64,000 nucleotides of DNA, taken from Moniliophthora roreri (lineage: Eukaryota; Basidiomycota; Agaricomycetes; Agaricales; Marasmiaceae). Position numbers and translations under genes: made by a program. The notes under the pieces are model-generated. The model made no database searches. It had not been told where the DNA came from and saw only the letters and a list, made by a program, of their open reading frames with translations. Below, in pieces: positions 33,501-48,810 of this stretch (its first letter is position 1; the number at the start of each line of letters is the position of its first letter). The stretch lies in contig LATX02000189.1 in the NCBI GenBank assembly GCA_001466705.2, positions 1,178,001-1,242,000 of the forward strand. The letters run 5' to 3'.

Positions 33501-34593
33501 GGTGCAATGCTGTCTCCGTTTTGAGGCACCTGCGAATGATTTCATCTTCGACGCCATCGTCGATCGTATGTGGGAGGTTGCTCAAGGACGATTCGGAGCC
33601 CGTAGCATGAGAGCTTGTTTGGAAAGTCCTCATATCACTACCAGTCAGCAGCGACGCATTGCCACCGCTATCATTTTGAACTCCATTCCCCTCGCAACCA
33701 ACCCGAACGGAGCACTACTACTCACTTGGCTCCTGGACAGCTCCGGATTCCCTTCTCGATACAATCTTCTTGCACCTCGCTTTACGCCTCACCTCTCACA
33801 CCTGTGCACACACAAGTTGGCGTCATTGACTGTCCTTAGGATCGTTAACCAAAAGATCGAGCCGCAGGCTTCTCGTCAGATCGTCGAAGCATTATTCCAG
33901 TCTCCCGGAGACCATGTTCTTACTGACGTCCTCGGAGACCAGGTCAATGGTGTTGCTGTTGTTCACAAAATTCTCACGAGCCCATTCATTGAGCCAGCCG
34001 ACAAGGCGCAATACGTCGAGGCCACGAAGCGCGTCTTAATCGAGTTGAAGGTTATTGCCACTCAAGCCTATCGACGCTTGATAGAGGAAGTCGGCTTGCC
34101 TATTCCCAACTTCCAGCCCACGTATAATAACGTTCCTGCTCCTGGCAAGAACAAGACATCCCAAAACTCGTTTGGTGTTCCTGGTCTTCCATCTGGTTAT
34201 CCTTCGAACGACCAGGGATTAGCTTCCATGATGGCTGCTTTGCAGATGGGTGGCCAACACCCTCAAGCGGGTCCTCCACCAATGCCCAACGACCCCAGCT
34301 ATGATGCAAGCAACGGTCGAATCCCGGGAGCACCTGATCCTTTCAGCCCGTTCGGCATGCGTTCTCCTGATATGGCTAGCCCTCGCTCTGCCATGAGACG
34401 CACTGGTAGTCTCCCCGTTGGGGGAGGACAAGTCACTCAGAGCCCATCCTATGGTTCCCAGTCCCCAATCCCGGGTAATATGATGCAGTATGGTGGAATG
34501 CCTCCTCAAAACATGCCTCCACACCTCTACCAGACGCCGTACATGTACCAATATCCACAGGGCTCCCAGAACATGGGATCTTTCCCCGCTTAA
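30513..34593 (+). CDS. JSN1: JSN1/PUF1-type RNA-binding protein (two RRMs plus Pumilio repeats)
   Basis: Exons 30513-30589, 30678-32025, 32079-32466, 32518-32967, 33019-33224, 33280-34593 give 1260 aa. After a Ser/Pro-rich N-terminus there are two RRMs: one at about residues 438-510 (SLWIGNLDSAVT, GFVNF), another at about 563-640 (ALWIGSIPSTTT, INFE). PUF repeats fill about 760-1090 (KNGTWAAQKIIECV, FGNYVVQCCLRFEAP, GARSMRACLESP). The C-terminal tail is Pro/Gln/Met-rich. The RRM+PUF order is that of yeast Jsn1/Puf1 and Puf2, which bind UGUA-type sites, mainly in mRNAs for membrane or mitochondrial proteins, and bring Arp2/3 to mitochondria in the case of Jsn1. It likely controls mRNA localisation or stability in the cytoplasm. 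Each splice junction preserves RRM or PUF sequence. Confidence 0.88.
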
Positions 34594-35006
34594 AAAGGCG
34601 CAATGACTTTTCACGACCTTTTACGAATGTCGCTCTTTTGGTTGCACTTCATTTATCTATCACGTTCCTTCCGCTCAGTACCGTCTAGCGGGCGGCGAGC
34701 AACTGATTCTTCTATCGGGGATAAAAGCCCTAGATACCCCATGAACTGTATTTTCATTATACAAAAAGGGCAAACACTCTTGGGATTGATGTGCTGGAAT
34801 GGCTCGTTTTATATATATTCTCGATTCTTAAAGCTTTCCTTCGCTGCTTCCATCTCTGTGTACAATACTAAAGGACGGGCTGTAAGTAATGCAGCGGCCC
34901 ATTTTGAATAGAACGGACACACTTTATACACACAGGTATTGTTATACGATACGTAGCTTTGTAAATACATCACAAAATTGACATACTCTTAAATCGTACT
35001 CTCATC
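34594..35006. other. 413 bp intergenic
   Basis: 3' UTR of the JSN1-like gene and the short promoter of the next gene. TGTAAATA at 34960-34967 fits the Pumilio element UGUANAUA, but lies nearer the next start, so its meaning is unclear. Confidence 0.5.
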
Positions 35007-35754
35007 ATGGGAAGTGCCTCGTCCAAAGCGGCTCGAAAGTTGCCCAAACGGTCTGAAATTCCTTCATGGACTCCTGGTCCTGCACAGAAACCTGATGTTG
35101 ATGCTGCGAGGATGGAAGGACGACACAATACACGTCCATTGGCAAGTGGAAAGAAGGATGCAGGTTCGTTGTATTCGCTACATTTGCAACCTCAAAAATA
35201 ATTCTTGGTTTCTTTCTAGCAATACTAGAAGATGCCAAAGACCCTCATTTCCTATCAAATCTGAGTCAACTCGGACCAGTTTCTGTCAATCAACCTTTAC
35301 AACCCGTTCGGTCCGCCGCAGTGAGAGCGTCTTGTATCCGTCTTGAGAATCAACTCCTCACTTATGCAACTGCCAGGCTGCCAAGTCACGTCAATTGCTA
35401 GAAAACCGTATGCGCTCGGACCAAGAAGAGATCTCTCCGCATACGTTCCGAAATCGAGTTTCTGGCCCTACCCTCACTTTTGTACTTGACCAGCGCAAGT
35501 CCGGCGTGTCCATTGAAGAAGTGAAGAATCTGGCAAATAAGCACGGCGTGGATTTGGAGAAGCTTGAAAGCGTATCACGATATGTGAATAGCGTCAGTAT
35601 TCAGAACGGCAGTGTAGTTAGGACTGTTGGGCAAGACGGAGAGGAAAGCGTTTCGGTCATGGTGTGTAGTGTTCGCTCGAAATATACTGGCTCATGTGGT
35701 TGACTCTGCTCAAATTATAAGGCTGTCTGGGTAGAGCCGTCGCGTCCTATCTGA
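35007..35754 (+). CDS. small conserved fungal protein, putatively N-myristoylated
   Basis: Exons 35007-35163, 35220-35320, 35377-35661, 35722-35754 give 191 aa. It begins MGSASSKAARK: Gly2 with Ser6 fits the N-myristoylation rule, and the nearby Lys/Arg residues could aid membrane binding. Later parts include DPHFLSNLSQLGPV, LLENRMRSDQEE and a C-terminal helical piece (VDLEKLESVSRYVNSVSI). I recall similar short proteins in other fungi but no established function. The tiny last exon (33 nt, AVWVEPSRPI) restores a stop. It lies head-to-tail with the FMP25-like gene 170 bp downstream. Confidence 0.75.
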
Positions 35755-35926
35755 AGGGAAATTCTAGTATTTCTGTATTATATGGCACATTAGACTAGCA
35801 TTTTCAATTTCAATACACATGATTGGTTGACGAATCGAGCGCGTCACCGGGGTTCGGAAGGAAAACAGGCTACTCGGACGCGTTCCGAAGGGTCTTCTCT
35901 ACCACCACCACCTCCTCCTCCATCAC

Positions 35927-37935
35927 ATGCTCAGAAGATTACAGTCCCCTATTCGACTACAGCTTTGCAGTTTCAAAACTTTATCCACTTACCAGACGTC
36001 TGCGTCGCGTATTCATCTCAGTCCAAGTCACCTACTCGGTGCTACTTCTGTTGCAGTCGCTGCGACTGTTCTACTTTATACTGGGTCCCAAAAAGCCATC
36101 CACAACGATGCAGCAAAGCCAGATACGGTGGATATTTCAGAGCAACTGAAGGAGGGCTCAGCGACAAATAAGGTCAACACTGACAAGTTGCAGACACTGT
36201 TCTGGGGTTCAAATCAGTGTGTAGCCTCCACTATTGCACTTGATATTTCCCTGACACCCTTAACAGGTCGAAGCTGCTATCTCCTGAAGTGTCAGATTCT
36301 GAGCATTATCGTACCCCTCAAGTTGCAGATTGGCTGGACAATGTAGCCCTTCGAGATCTGGCTTTTCACAAGAGCCATGCTGCTTGCGTCGACGCTCGTG
36401 GTGATGTTTACCAGTGGGGCGAAGGATTTAGCAGGCAGTCGACGAAACCTTGTAGGACATTGGACGGAAAGGTGCGTTGTCGGAACTCCTCGTGGCAGGG
36501 TTCGTTCTGTTACTAACCGAGGCATTGTAGGATATTATCCAAATACAGCTCGCAGACTCCAAAGTCTATGCTCTTTCACGAAACGGGAACATCTACGTCT
36601 TGAGCGCGAATAGTTCTGAACCAATGAAATCTCTAGCTGGTACTTCGCCTTGGTGGAAGTCAGCCGTTGGCTTGGGCACGAAGAACATCGTCGGTTTCGC
36701 TGAGATTCGCCCGAGAGAAACCCTCGACTGGGGAGAAAAGTATGACAGCCTTCACGCATCTCTACACCTCACTCTGAATGTCCTTCTGACAGATTCACGT
36801 CAATATCTACTGGAAACCACCATCTACTTGCCCTCACCTCGTTGGGGAGAGCTTTTGCTCACCCAATCACAAAGGATGCTAATGCTTACGGACAGCTTGG
36901 ATTCCGCAAGGTGGAATTTCCAAGCTCCTCAAAAGGTACTGAGACTGTAACCGTGGAACTTGTTCCAAAATATATCGTCGATCCATATGCAAAGTCCGCG
37001 CCCTCCACTAGGGCATCCAAGCAGACTGAAAGAGAACACAATTTTCTCTCGACCTGGTTTTGTCCAACTATATTCGAGATACCTTCATTAAAAGATATAA
37101 AGATAGACCAGCTGGTCGCAGGTGGTCGGTCGAGTTTTGCGTTGACAAAAACTGGCCGAGTCCTTGGTTGGGGCGCAAATGAATACGGGTACGTTTTAAT
37201 TTTGTTTAAGCGACTCCAAATTAACTCTAATGACTTGATCAGACAAGTAGGTCTTGGTAACAACGTTACAGTAGATACCATCACTGTCCCAACCGAGGTG
37301 GCGCTATGGCGGTCTTTGTCCCCTCGGTCCCAGACGAAATGTTTGAAGATCAATGCGGGTGGCGACCTCACTTCCTTCACTGTCGAGGTGCAAAGCGACA
37401 CATCACCGACCACTATAGATGTCTTGATGTGCGGCAATGGTCAATGGGGCGGTCTTGGTAACAATGTCTTTAGCAATGCTCAGGGTACTCCGGTACGAGC
37501 AAAAAATGCTAGCGGTCTCTTGGAGTGTACGTTTTTCCATATCACTGCGTTTCCGAGCACTTGATCAAGACCGGTCTACTCTCAGACAACGATCTAAAAC
37601 GGGCCCTTCAGCCAATACATCCGCAGTCGATAGTCATCTCTCCTAGTGGGCATGTCCTCTTGACTTTGGACACGTCTAGTGCAGAAGGAAGCGGACGTGA
37701 CTTGTTAACCTGGGGAAAGAATTACGACTCTGAACTTGGCAACGGGAAGAAATCGAGTGTGCCTGCACCGATGACGATGCATACCCCAGAAGGCGAACGA
37801 TTCATACTTCGCAGAATGAAGGCGAAGGATGTGGTGGACTTGCAAGGAAACCGATGGAAGAAAGGAGTATTGGTTGAGCAACAGGCAGTGACAGGGTACT
37901 GTACTAGCGGAGTGTTTTGGAAAATTGTACAGTGA
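35927..37935 (+). CDS. FMP25: FMP25/RCC1-repeat mitochondrial inner-membrane protein
   Basis: Exons 35927-36216, 36267-36471, 36531-36739, 36793-37188, 37243-37526, 37586-37935 give 577 aa. The N-terminus is basic and Ser/Leu-rich without acids (MLRRLQSPIRLQLCSF), a typical mitochondrial presequence. It is followed by a hydrophobic helix near residues 39-55 (ATSVAVAATVLLYT). RCC1-type repeats follow: HAACVDARGDVYQWGEG, ISTGNHHLLALTSLGRAFA, VAGGRSSFALTKTGRVLGWG, QVGLGNN, GNGQWGGLGNN and GRDLLTWGKNYDSELGNG. This layout matches yeast Fmp25, needed for an early step of complex III assembly, and is related to RCC1-like mitochondrial proteins. The fourth and last junctions were chosen because they rebuild RCC1 blades. 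A CBP4-like complex III factor lies 13 kb away. Confidence 0.8.
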
Positions 37936-38140
37936 AACTCTAAATAAAATGGACCGTGGAAGCGGTGTTGTGCACGGCAACGGGTAACCCCTGAGGCTAA
38001 ACGTTCTTTCAATGAGGCTTGTCCTGCAATTCTCTTGTTGGCTACACATATCTTCCTCCTCCTTTACATATCCAGGCCAGGTTACTCATTTTTCTCATCA
38101 AATATCACGGTGAACAACCAGAAGAGGCATCGCAAGCACC

Positions 38141-39119
38141 ATGTCCACCCATGAAGCTTTACTTTCCCCTACACTCACTGCGACATCCACCTCATCTTTC
38201 GACGTGATTGAAGACCCTAGGTCACGTTCATCTACCATCTCCAATCTATCGACAGGCGAAGACTCAGACGACGAAATTGTCTGGCAAGTTTCGCCTACAC
38301 GCTGCTCAGCACCCGACGCCTCTGCTACCGAGGAATCAGACGACGATTTCGTCGTCTTAAGCAGACAGCCACGATCTCCACGTAGCGACACACTTAACAC
38401 TGTGCCGAATTCTCCACCTAATCCGTCTGCCCTCACCACTGAACTGGGAAAGCTTTCGCTGCGGTCGACCGATGATGTATCGACCAAAGGAACTGTCCCG
38501 GTAGCCACGACAACTAGCACCGACACCCGTTCCTCATCGCCATCCACTGGATCAGAGCGTTCGATATCGAGCAAAGGTTCCCAACGAAGGACACGGAGAA
38601 AGGCTAGGAGGAATGCGGGGGAGTCTGGGCTTGGCGCCCGCCCTATCGTTGATGACGTCTCTGAGGCCGCCTCTGACAATGGGGACCATGAGGCCACTCA
38701 GATATCTGCTTACGAGGAAGCTGTTCAATTCGTCAATATGTAAGTATCCTCTACTTTCTTTATGATTAACAAGACACTAAATGTACTCTAGGTTCCTCAC
38801 TAATCCTGATGCGTATAACAATTCTTCTGGCCGTCTGACACTCCTCCAGTCCATTATCATTGAACTTGGACTGGCCAAGTCCGCCATCCCTGCCTCGATG
38901 AAGTCTGCAAAGGCCTTACTTAAATCCCACGCTTTCGTTAACATTCGGGAATACATAGCAGTTCGAGAGCAAGGGATGGAAGCCATTCAACAGATAATGC
39001 ATCCCAGTCGCTCTGCCCTCGCACGCTCCATCAAGAAGTCACCGAAGAACCGTGCATCGTTGCCTTGGGTTAAAGAGCACGGATTGCAGGTTCTTTTAGT
39101 GTCTTGTTTCTACCATTAG
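38141..39119 (+). CDS. uncharacterised Ser-rich protein
   Basis: Exons 38141-38739 and 38792-39119 give 308 aa. The first 190 residues are Ser/Thr/Asp-rich and disordered, with acidic patches (STGEDSDDEIVWQV, TEESDDDFVVL) and one basic patch (RRTRRKARR) that could be a nuclear signal. The C-terminal 110 residues, from AVQFVNMFLTNPDAY, look folded and helical, with SIIIELGLAKSAIPASM and REYIAVREQGMEAI. No known domain is recognised. Both exons keep phase and the splice site falls within the conserved-looking part, so the model is plausible. Confidence 0.7.
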
Positions 39120-39567
39120 ATGTATTGGCATTGTTCCACTTACGAATCCTTACTGTGCTGACGGACAGCTTCCCCTCTCTGTGCATACCCAATTCCTTGA
39201 CCCTATTCGTGTTCCCTTGCATATATCTCCATCCTCTTTCTTGTTGTGTAATTGTTTCGTGTATCCTGCTATCTTTGCGACGCAAATTTTAACCCGATAG
39301 CGTTGCAAACCCTTTTTCTTGCTACATACACAAGTGTAATCTCTGCCAATAAATATCTTTGCCACCTAACAAAATGTTTGAATTCGTATCTTTGGAGCAT
39401 GCGGGGAAGATCAAACTTTGCATTGGGAAGATAACCGCTCAGGCACTCGGAGTCGTACTTAAACTCGCGGTACACCTTGCTTTCGCTCTACCGAGTCGCC
39501 TTTTCGGCCTCCCCAGGCTTCCCTTCCTCCCCGCTCTTTCCCTTCTACGACTCTTTGAATTACCACT
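39120..39567. other. 448 bp intergenic
   Basis: Promoter and 5' leader of CHS7. An open frame from 39359 overlaps its start in another phase and was not called. Confidence 0.5.
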
Positions 39568-40823
39568 ATGCGATTCGGTGATTTCGAGTGGCTCTGCTCC
39601 CAAGTACCCTCATACACGTGGTGCAATCTGTTTTACAACCAACTTCAACGCGTCGATTCTTCGCTACTTACAGGCCTCTCAAGCAACCCACAGTCAGCAC
39701 CAGTCGGTGTCAATCCAACATGTGGGACCCTCAGAGTAGGACAAGACAGCAGTCTGGGCAATATCTCGAATATTGTGGTCTGTGCGGTTAGCATGTTGGT
39801 CACGATGGGTTTGATTTATCTGGTTGGGAGAAGAAAAGCAGCCGTTGGTACGTCTTAGACCTTTTATCTTGATGGGAGCTTTCTGATGTTATTGTCCTAG
39901 GTCGCATCGAGTTTCGATTCTTGTTGATTCTCTACCTTCTAACGCTTCCCTTTCAACTGTTGACCACTGGGTCATTGCTTCAGCAAGGCACGACGGGACT
40001 CGTTGTGCTTACTGCTATTCATGCTGGTCTCGTAGCTGCATTGTTCTGGGGTCTGTTCGCCAATGCACTAGTCTCAACGCAAATTGTGGAAGATGGCACT
40101 ATGGCGTCGATCGTAGTACGTCCGCTTGACACAGTCCATCAGCGATATCCATTCTGATGATACGCTCAAGCCGTTCCTCATCTTCACCCTAGCCTTCTTT
40201 GGCGCTACGCTCTACATTGCACTTGACGCTGGCATGGGATTCACTACCGCACTCGGACCAACCAGTAATCCGAGAGAGCTCCGAAGTATCCCTCTATTCG
40301 TGCTCACGAGCATATGGCCTGCTGCGTGAGTACCGAATAACTTTGTTTTCCAACTCATTGGCTGACAATGTTGTTCACGTAGATCCGCTGTACTCTACTT
40401 TGCCTTAATGTCCTATATTGTCCTCGGAGTTTTGAACGAAGTCAAGCCAATGTGGTGCTACATCCTGGCTGCAGCCTTCTTTGTGCTTGCGCAGCTAGCG
40501 TGGCTATTATTGGGCAAAGTTATTTGCCGGGTATGTTTTCACCATTTGCCTCGTGCTTTCCATGCTTTTGAATGTTGAACAATCTTTGATATACAGGGCA
40601 CAAATGCCAAGCTTGATGGGTCGTTTGTTGCAACAATCCTGGAGACGGCAGCTGTCGTGGTCCTGTACATTGGTTGGAAGGGCATTACAGAGGGTAAGTT
40701 TGCTGCGACTGTTTCCCTCGGGGAATAATCGACCTCGCGCCTTTTTCCAAGGGAACAAAATGACTCATACCTGTCCATCAAACAGATTCCTGGGACGACA
40801 GTGGGTACAATAATTATCGTTAG
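39568..40823 (+). CDS. CHS7: chitin synthase export chaperone
   Basis: Exons 39568-39847, 39901-40115, 40171-40325, 40383-40530, 40597-40693, 40786-40823 give 310 aa, close to the usual 310-340 aa. The start MRFGDFEWLC with nearby WCNLFY and an early Cys (PTCG) is typical of Chs7. About seven membrane spans follow (VVCAVSMLVTMGLIYLVG, FRFLLILYLLTLPFQLL, LIFTLAFFGATLYIAL, VLYFALMSYIVLGVL, YILAAAFFVLAQLAWLLLG, ATILETAAVVVLYIGW). Signatures include QIVEDGTMASIV and the C-terminal WDD. Chs7 is an ER membrane chaperone that lets chitin synthase Chs3 leave the ER, so it acts in cell wall synthesis. Confidence 0.9.
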
Positions 40824-41694
40824 TGCCCTGGCTATTTCAACAATACCCCAAAAATACGTGAACGAAAGCAAGCGACGTTCTCATGATTATGATATTGATG
40901 ATGATGGTGAGAAGGCTAGAAAACGCACTGGTTCTATTTTGTTGAGGTTGAGGGTTGCCTACACGTTGGTTCTTTCAGGGAAATTGCGTGCTTTTCGACG
41001 AGACGTTCGAATTTCCATTTGGTCCCCAGAATTTTGAGGGAGACATTCTACATATCTAGTCCTTGAGTGCTGTGCTTCCAGTACCTCAAGTTACGACGGA
41101 CGTTTGTTGCCCTGGATACTATGTCATTCTATTTCATTCGTCTTCCCTGAATGGCCATCTAGGACGATACATATATTTCGTGTTTGCATGCCTGTGTGCT
41201 TCGCTTGTGCTATGTTACCTTTCCTTTATTTGTTCCCCTATTGTGTTGTGTTTGGCTAATATCCCCGACACCAGCTGTTCCAGTTGGCAGAACGTCAAGA
41301 CAGAGCATACAGACTTGGAGAATAACACTCATACAACGTCATTTGGATCACAGTAGCAAAGTCACTGGTGATTGAAAAACTGCATGTGTAACTGCCGGGA
41401 GGCTACATTGAAAAGAAACGTAGAGTATGATGGACAACAGGTTACAATACGCGACAAGTAACCCTAACATGAAATGAGTTAATCCAATAAAACCTGACAG
41501 ACGCACAATCCTGAGAACCGGGAAATAGACGGGTAAGATATGATGACGGGTAGAGGAAGCGGGTATTAGGCGTTAAGCAAGCAGTTGAGTAAATGCAACA
41601 GGTTTAACGCGAGGAATAAAGACAGTGGAAGCGGTAGGGAAAGCGGCTCATCAGTCTACTGACTGAATCTGTGCAAAACCGGGAAAACAATATC
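40824..41694. other. 870 bp convergent 3' gap
   Basis: Lies between CHS7 (plus) and the first barrel-protein gene (minus), which converge. It is probably 3' UTR sequence. A Cys-rich open frame at 41063-41356 has no upstream gene support and was not called. Confidence 0.5.
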
Positions 41695-42807
41695 CTAGGC
41701 AGCAAGTTCAAGACCTGCCCTCATGAGACCACCAAATCCAATGGCAACTTGGTTGACTTCATAAACACTACCTGCCTGTTCTGGATCAACAGTACCGGTT
41801 GGCATGGCAATGCCACTGTTGTAGCCGCTGGAATAGTTGATGGAGGAACTCGGTGCTGCTGAGCTAGCCGGTTCAGCAGTGGAAGTCGTGGTAGGTTCGG
41901 CGGACGATGACGACGACGACGATGGCAACGAGGAGCTGGAAGAAGTGGATGTAGGAGGTGGCGGCGTCCAAGTATCACTCGTAGTGCTGGTAGGCGTATC
42001 GATAGAGATAGAGACGGAGACTTCGACGGGTGGTGACCAGGTAGAAGTCGTCGTCTGTGGTGGTGGTGGTGGTGGTGGGGGCTCACTTGTGGTAGTAGGT
42101 GGTGGTGGTGGTGGTGGTTCACTCGTCGTAGGTTGCTGTCCTCCACCACCTCCTCCACTGCCATCCTTGAACCACCAGTTTCCATAGACGACACCGACAT
42201 CGTCACTAGCAAATTGGTTGAATACGGACTTGGACAAGTCAAGGTCACCGTAACCACAAGTAGGACACTAAGAAGAAACGACATTTAACTCGAGCTTGGT
42301 ATAAAGGACTTGCGAAAACATACCTCATCCATAATTTGGGCATCCACCTGTTTGCCGTTAACTTCGAGGGTGATCCACTTGAAGCAATTGGGACCAGGAT
42401 ATCCACCACCGTATTGCTGTAAGTGAGGTTCAAATCACATAAAAGGTGGGTTGGAGCGCATGACATACGGCAGAGTTCAGGGCTACGATCTGGAGTAGCA
42501 AATATGAGGAACGGCGACGGAGGTATAGCAGCTATCATCACTCACCATGTCCGGTTCATGGTTCACTTGACCACAAGCGCCCCTGATACACTCTAGTATT
42601 GATTCATGTCTTTATGAAAAGAGTCTGAGAGACGTACTGTCCAATGGCATAAAAGGTGAAGCGACCGTTGTGACCTTGTCTTTTGTGTAGGTCAACGTCG
42701 CTTTTCATTCGGCGAGCGACATCACGATGACGAAGAGGTTTAGTATGCTGATTCGCCAGAGTCGTGCCCAAAAAGAGGGTCGGTACGAAAATGAGAGAAG
42801 GAATCAT
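41695..42807 (-). CDS. secreted RlpA-like double-psi beta-barrel protein (copy A)
   Basis: Exons (minus strand) 42638-42807, 42546-42582, 42469-42489, 42324-42416, 41695-42267 give 297 aa. A signal peptide (MIPSLIFVPTLFLGTTLA) is followed by a pro-segment ending in LHKR, a Kex2 site. The barrel has GRFTFYAIGQGACGQVN, IVALNSAQYGGG, NCFKWITLEVNGK, DECPTCGYGDLDLS and the terminal YGNWWF. This family includes proteins annotated as barwin-like, RlpA-like or riboflavin-aldehyde-forming enzymes. They act outside the cell, perhaps in wall binding or as inhibitors. A Pro/Ser/Thr-rich linker (encoded by GGT-type repeats) follows, then a short helix ending GLELAA. The 21-nt exon encodes IVALNSA and keeps phase. 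Confidence 0.85.
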
Positions 42808-43235
42808 CTTCGAAGGTGAAAAGAAAGAGAGATTGAGCGAGCGGAGGGTAGAGGCACCAGGGCCACAGAGGGGCGCGTTAATGAAGTGAAGAAAGGTGAG
42901 AAACTCCACCTCCCTCCCACTGCGTTTTCCTAGGAGACCATGACTACATGTACAAACAGACTCGACGACGCACATGCTCACATCGGCCACACATGCCATC
43001 ATCGGCCATTTTTTGCCTTGCTCGCTTGAATCTGACAGAAAGAACTCCATCTGGAATTGAAAAAAAAAAAAAACTCTACACTGTAGCTCTACACTGCAGT
43101 TCTACAACTCTGTTACACTTTCTCTATGTCTACAGGCTCCTGAGCCTAAAAGTATATAAGTACAGCTACATATCCAATAATTCTAATCCGGCGTGTCTTT
43201 TTCCCTTATAAGTTACAATCTAAGCGGTGGGAGCA
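42808..43235. other. 428 bp between the two barrel-protein genes
   Basis: Promoter of copy A and 3' UTR of copy B. It contains a poly-A run of about 13 near 43061. No other feature. Confidence 0.5.
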
Positions 43236-44180
43236 TCAAGCTGTCACCGAGGCGCCTGCCGCAACAAGTTCGCCAAGCTGACCCAAAGCGAGCATCAAGT
43301 GTTCGATGGCACCGTCAATTGCGGCAGGAGTAGGAGCGCTCAATGCCGTAGAGGAAGTTGCCGAACTGCTGCTACTAGCGCTACTACTAGCGCTGGTAGT
43401 CGTGGTGGTAGGGGGAGGTGGGGTTGAGGTGGTCGCAGGAGGGGGAGGGGGAGGAGGCGGTGACGACGTAGTAGTCGGGGGTGGCGGTGGCGCATCCGTC
43501 GTCGTCGTCTTTGGGGGTTCAGTTGCCTGCTGGTCGTGGTCAGCACCATTGTCGTTACCACCTGAATTATTGTCGCCACCTTCATTGAACCACCATTGAC
43601 CGTGGATCACACCCAAGTCTTCGGAGGCAAAATGATCAAAGAGCCCTCTTGACAGATCAAGCATGCCCCAGTCGCAAGACGGGCACTACAAGGATTCATA
43701 GACACACAATTAATGGCTCGTTTCTTTATGAACACAAGGAAAACATTACCAGATCAGTAACCTGAGCCTGTGCAGTCTTGCCACCGTAGCTGATGGTGAT
43801 CATCTTCCAGCAATTGTTACCACCATTCCATTGCTGTGAAGAACGCGACTATCAGTACGCGATTACTCATTGTAGCGCGCAAGAAGAATAGCTTACTGGA
43901 GCATTCAACGCGACAATCTGAACGGAAACCATCCTTCATGAGTGATGACACGCATATAGAAGGGAGAGACACGTACGAAGTCGCTATTGGAATTCGTTTT
44001 ACCACAAGCGCCAAGTCCTGCATCGTAAAAAGTGAATCGAGCGTTGTCAAAACGCTTGACCAGATGTTCAGCGTTTACGGTAACGGAGTGATTCGCGTGT
44101 TGCTCAGGCACATACAGGCCGAGAGCCTGAGGGAGGAGTGTCGCAATGAAAGGTAGGAAGAAAGAGACCTTGGAAAACAT
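43236..44180 (-). CDS. secreted RlpA-like double-psi beta-barrel protein (copy B)
   Basis: Exons (minus strand) 43977-44180, 43897-43917, 43750-43833, 43236-43685 give 252 aa. It is the tandem paralogue of copy A, on the same strand, with intron positions that match except that the first intron of copy A is absent here. A signal peptide (FFLPFIATLLPQALG) and Kex2-like site (LVKR) precede the barrel: ARFTFYDAGLGACGKTN, IVALNAP, CWKMITISYGGK, DLCPSCDWGMLDLS, IHGQWWF. A long linker of Pro, Ser and Thr follows, then a short amphipathic helix (HLMLALGQLGELVAAG). It is likely secreted and wall-associated. The two copies differ enough to be an old duplication. Confidence 0.85.
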
Positions 44181-44616
44181 CGTGTACTAGGTTTGGTCGA
44201 GGAGAGGGAGTTTGGGAAGGCGGTGGGGGGTACGAAAAAGGTTCACAAAAGCCTCGCATTTAAGGAACAGAGAATACGGACTGATTGGGGACAATGCGAC
44301 AGTTGAAGGTAACAACATGAAAAATTTTAGGGCGCTTCTGACATACACTGGGTCGAGGTAAAGGTCATTCCATAATTCCAGGGCGTGTAACGCTGTCACA
44401 TAGCCTCGTAAGGCAACAGAGGACCTCGACATTCAATCACCGCAACCTCGTGCTACTAGCACGGAAATCGCACACGAGTACGGAGGTTCAGCGGAGGTTT
44501 AGAAATTGGTACGGATCTTCCAACTCATGTTCAGCACGACTTTTCCATGTGTATGTAATATTATTGCGTCTAGTAACGACATCCATGCTTCTAGTACAAA
44601 GTATGCGATTCGTGGC
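44181..44616. other. 436 bp intergenic
   Basis: Promoter of barrel protein copy B and 3' UTR of the calcium pump gene. Nothing else recognised. Confidence 0.5.
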
Positions 44617-48257
<3,641 letters not shown>

Positions 48258-48810
48258 TGAGTGAGGGTTGAAGACAACTCCGGTGCAATTTTTTGAGCCA
48301 AGGAATTCCGAACTAGCTCGAAAATGCGGTGCACGTGCGGATGACGTGTCAGTAAAAATCCGCAGCCTAAGTTGACGTTGAAGCCTTGGATCTTTAGAAA
48401 TGAACTTACCAGTTGCTTACCAGCGAGCGGTGATGAGTCAACCACTGATCATTTCCTTGGCCGCAGTTTTTTCCTTAATTCTGCATAGGTTGGAATGATC
48501 AGAGTGAGCGCGAAAGAAAGCGTCAATCGGCAGGAAAGATTACCAGGGATCGGGTTATATTTTGATGTATTGGGAAAATAAAACTATAATATTCAGCTGC
48601 AGGTTATCATCCTGGGCGTTTGATGATGTCCACTTGAGAGTCAGCCTGGGACGAGTAATTTCGGTGTTGCCTAATTCGGGATGAGAGGGTGTTGGCAAGC
48701 AAGTGCAAATTTGTTACTCAGTTCTGCCGGCCGTGTGTCACTGTGCAAGGAGCTGTATCCTGGCTGTATCGCTATAGATTTTCGACAGTGGTGGATTCGA
48801 CATCGACGAC
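48258..48810. promoter_or_regulatory. divergent promoter region between the Ca2+-ATPase and SIP5
   Basis: 553 bp between two divergent starts. An AT-rich part near 48550-48600 is the main visible feature. No specific site was recognised. Confidence 0.5.

Noticed and set aside
41063..41356. 97-codon Cys-rich plus-strand open frame
   Set aside because: Lies in the 3' gap after CHS7 with no signal or domain. Probably UTR.
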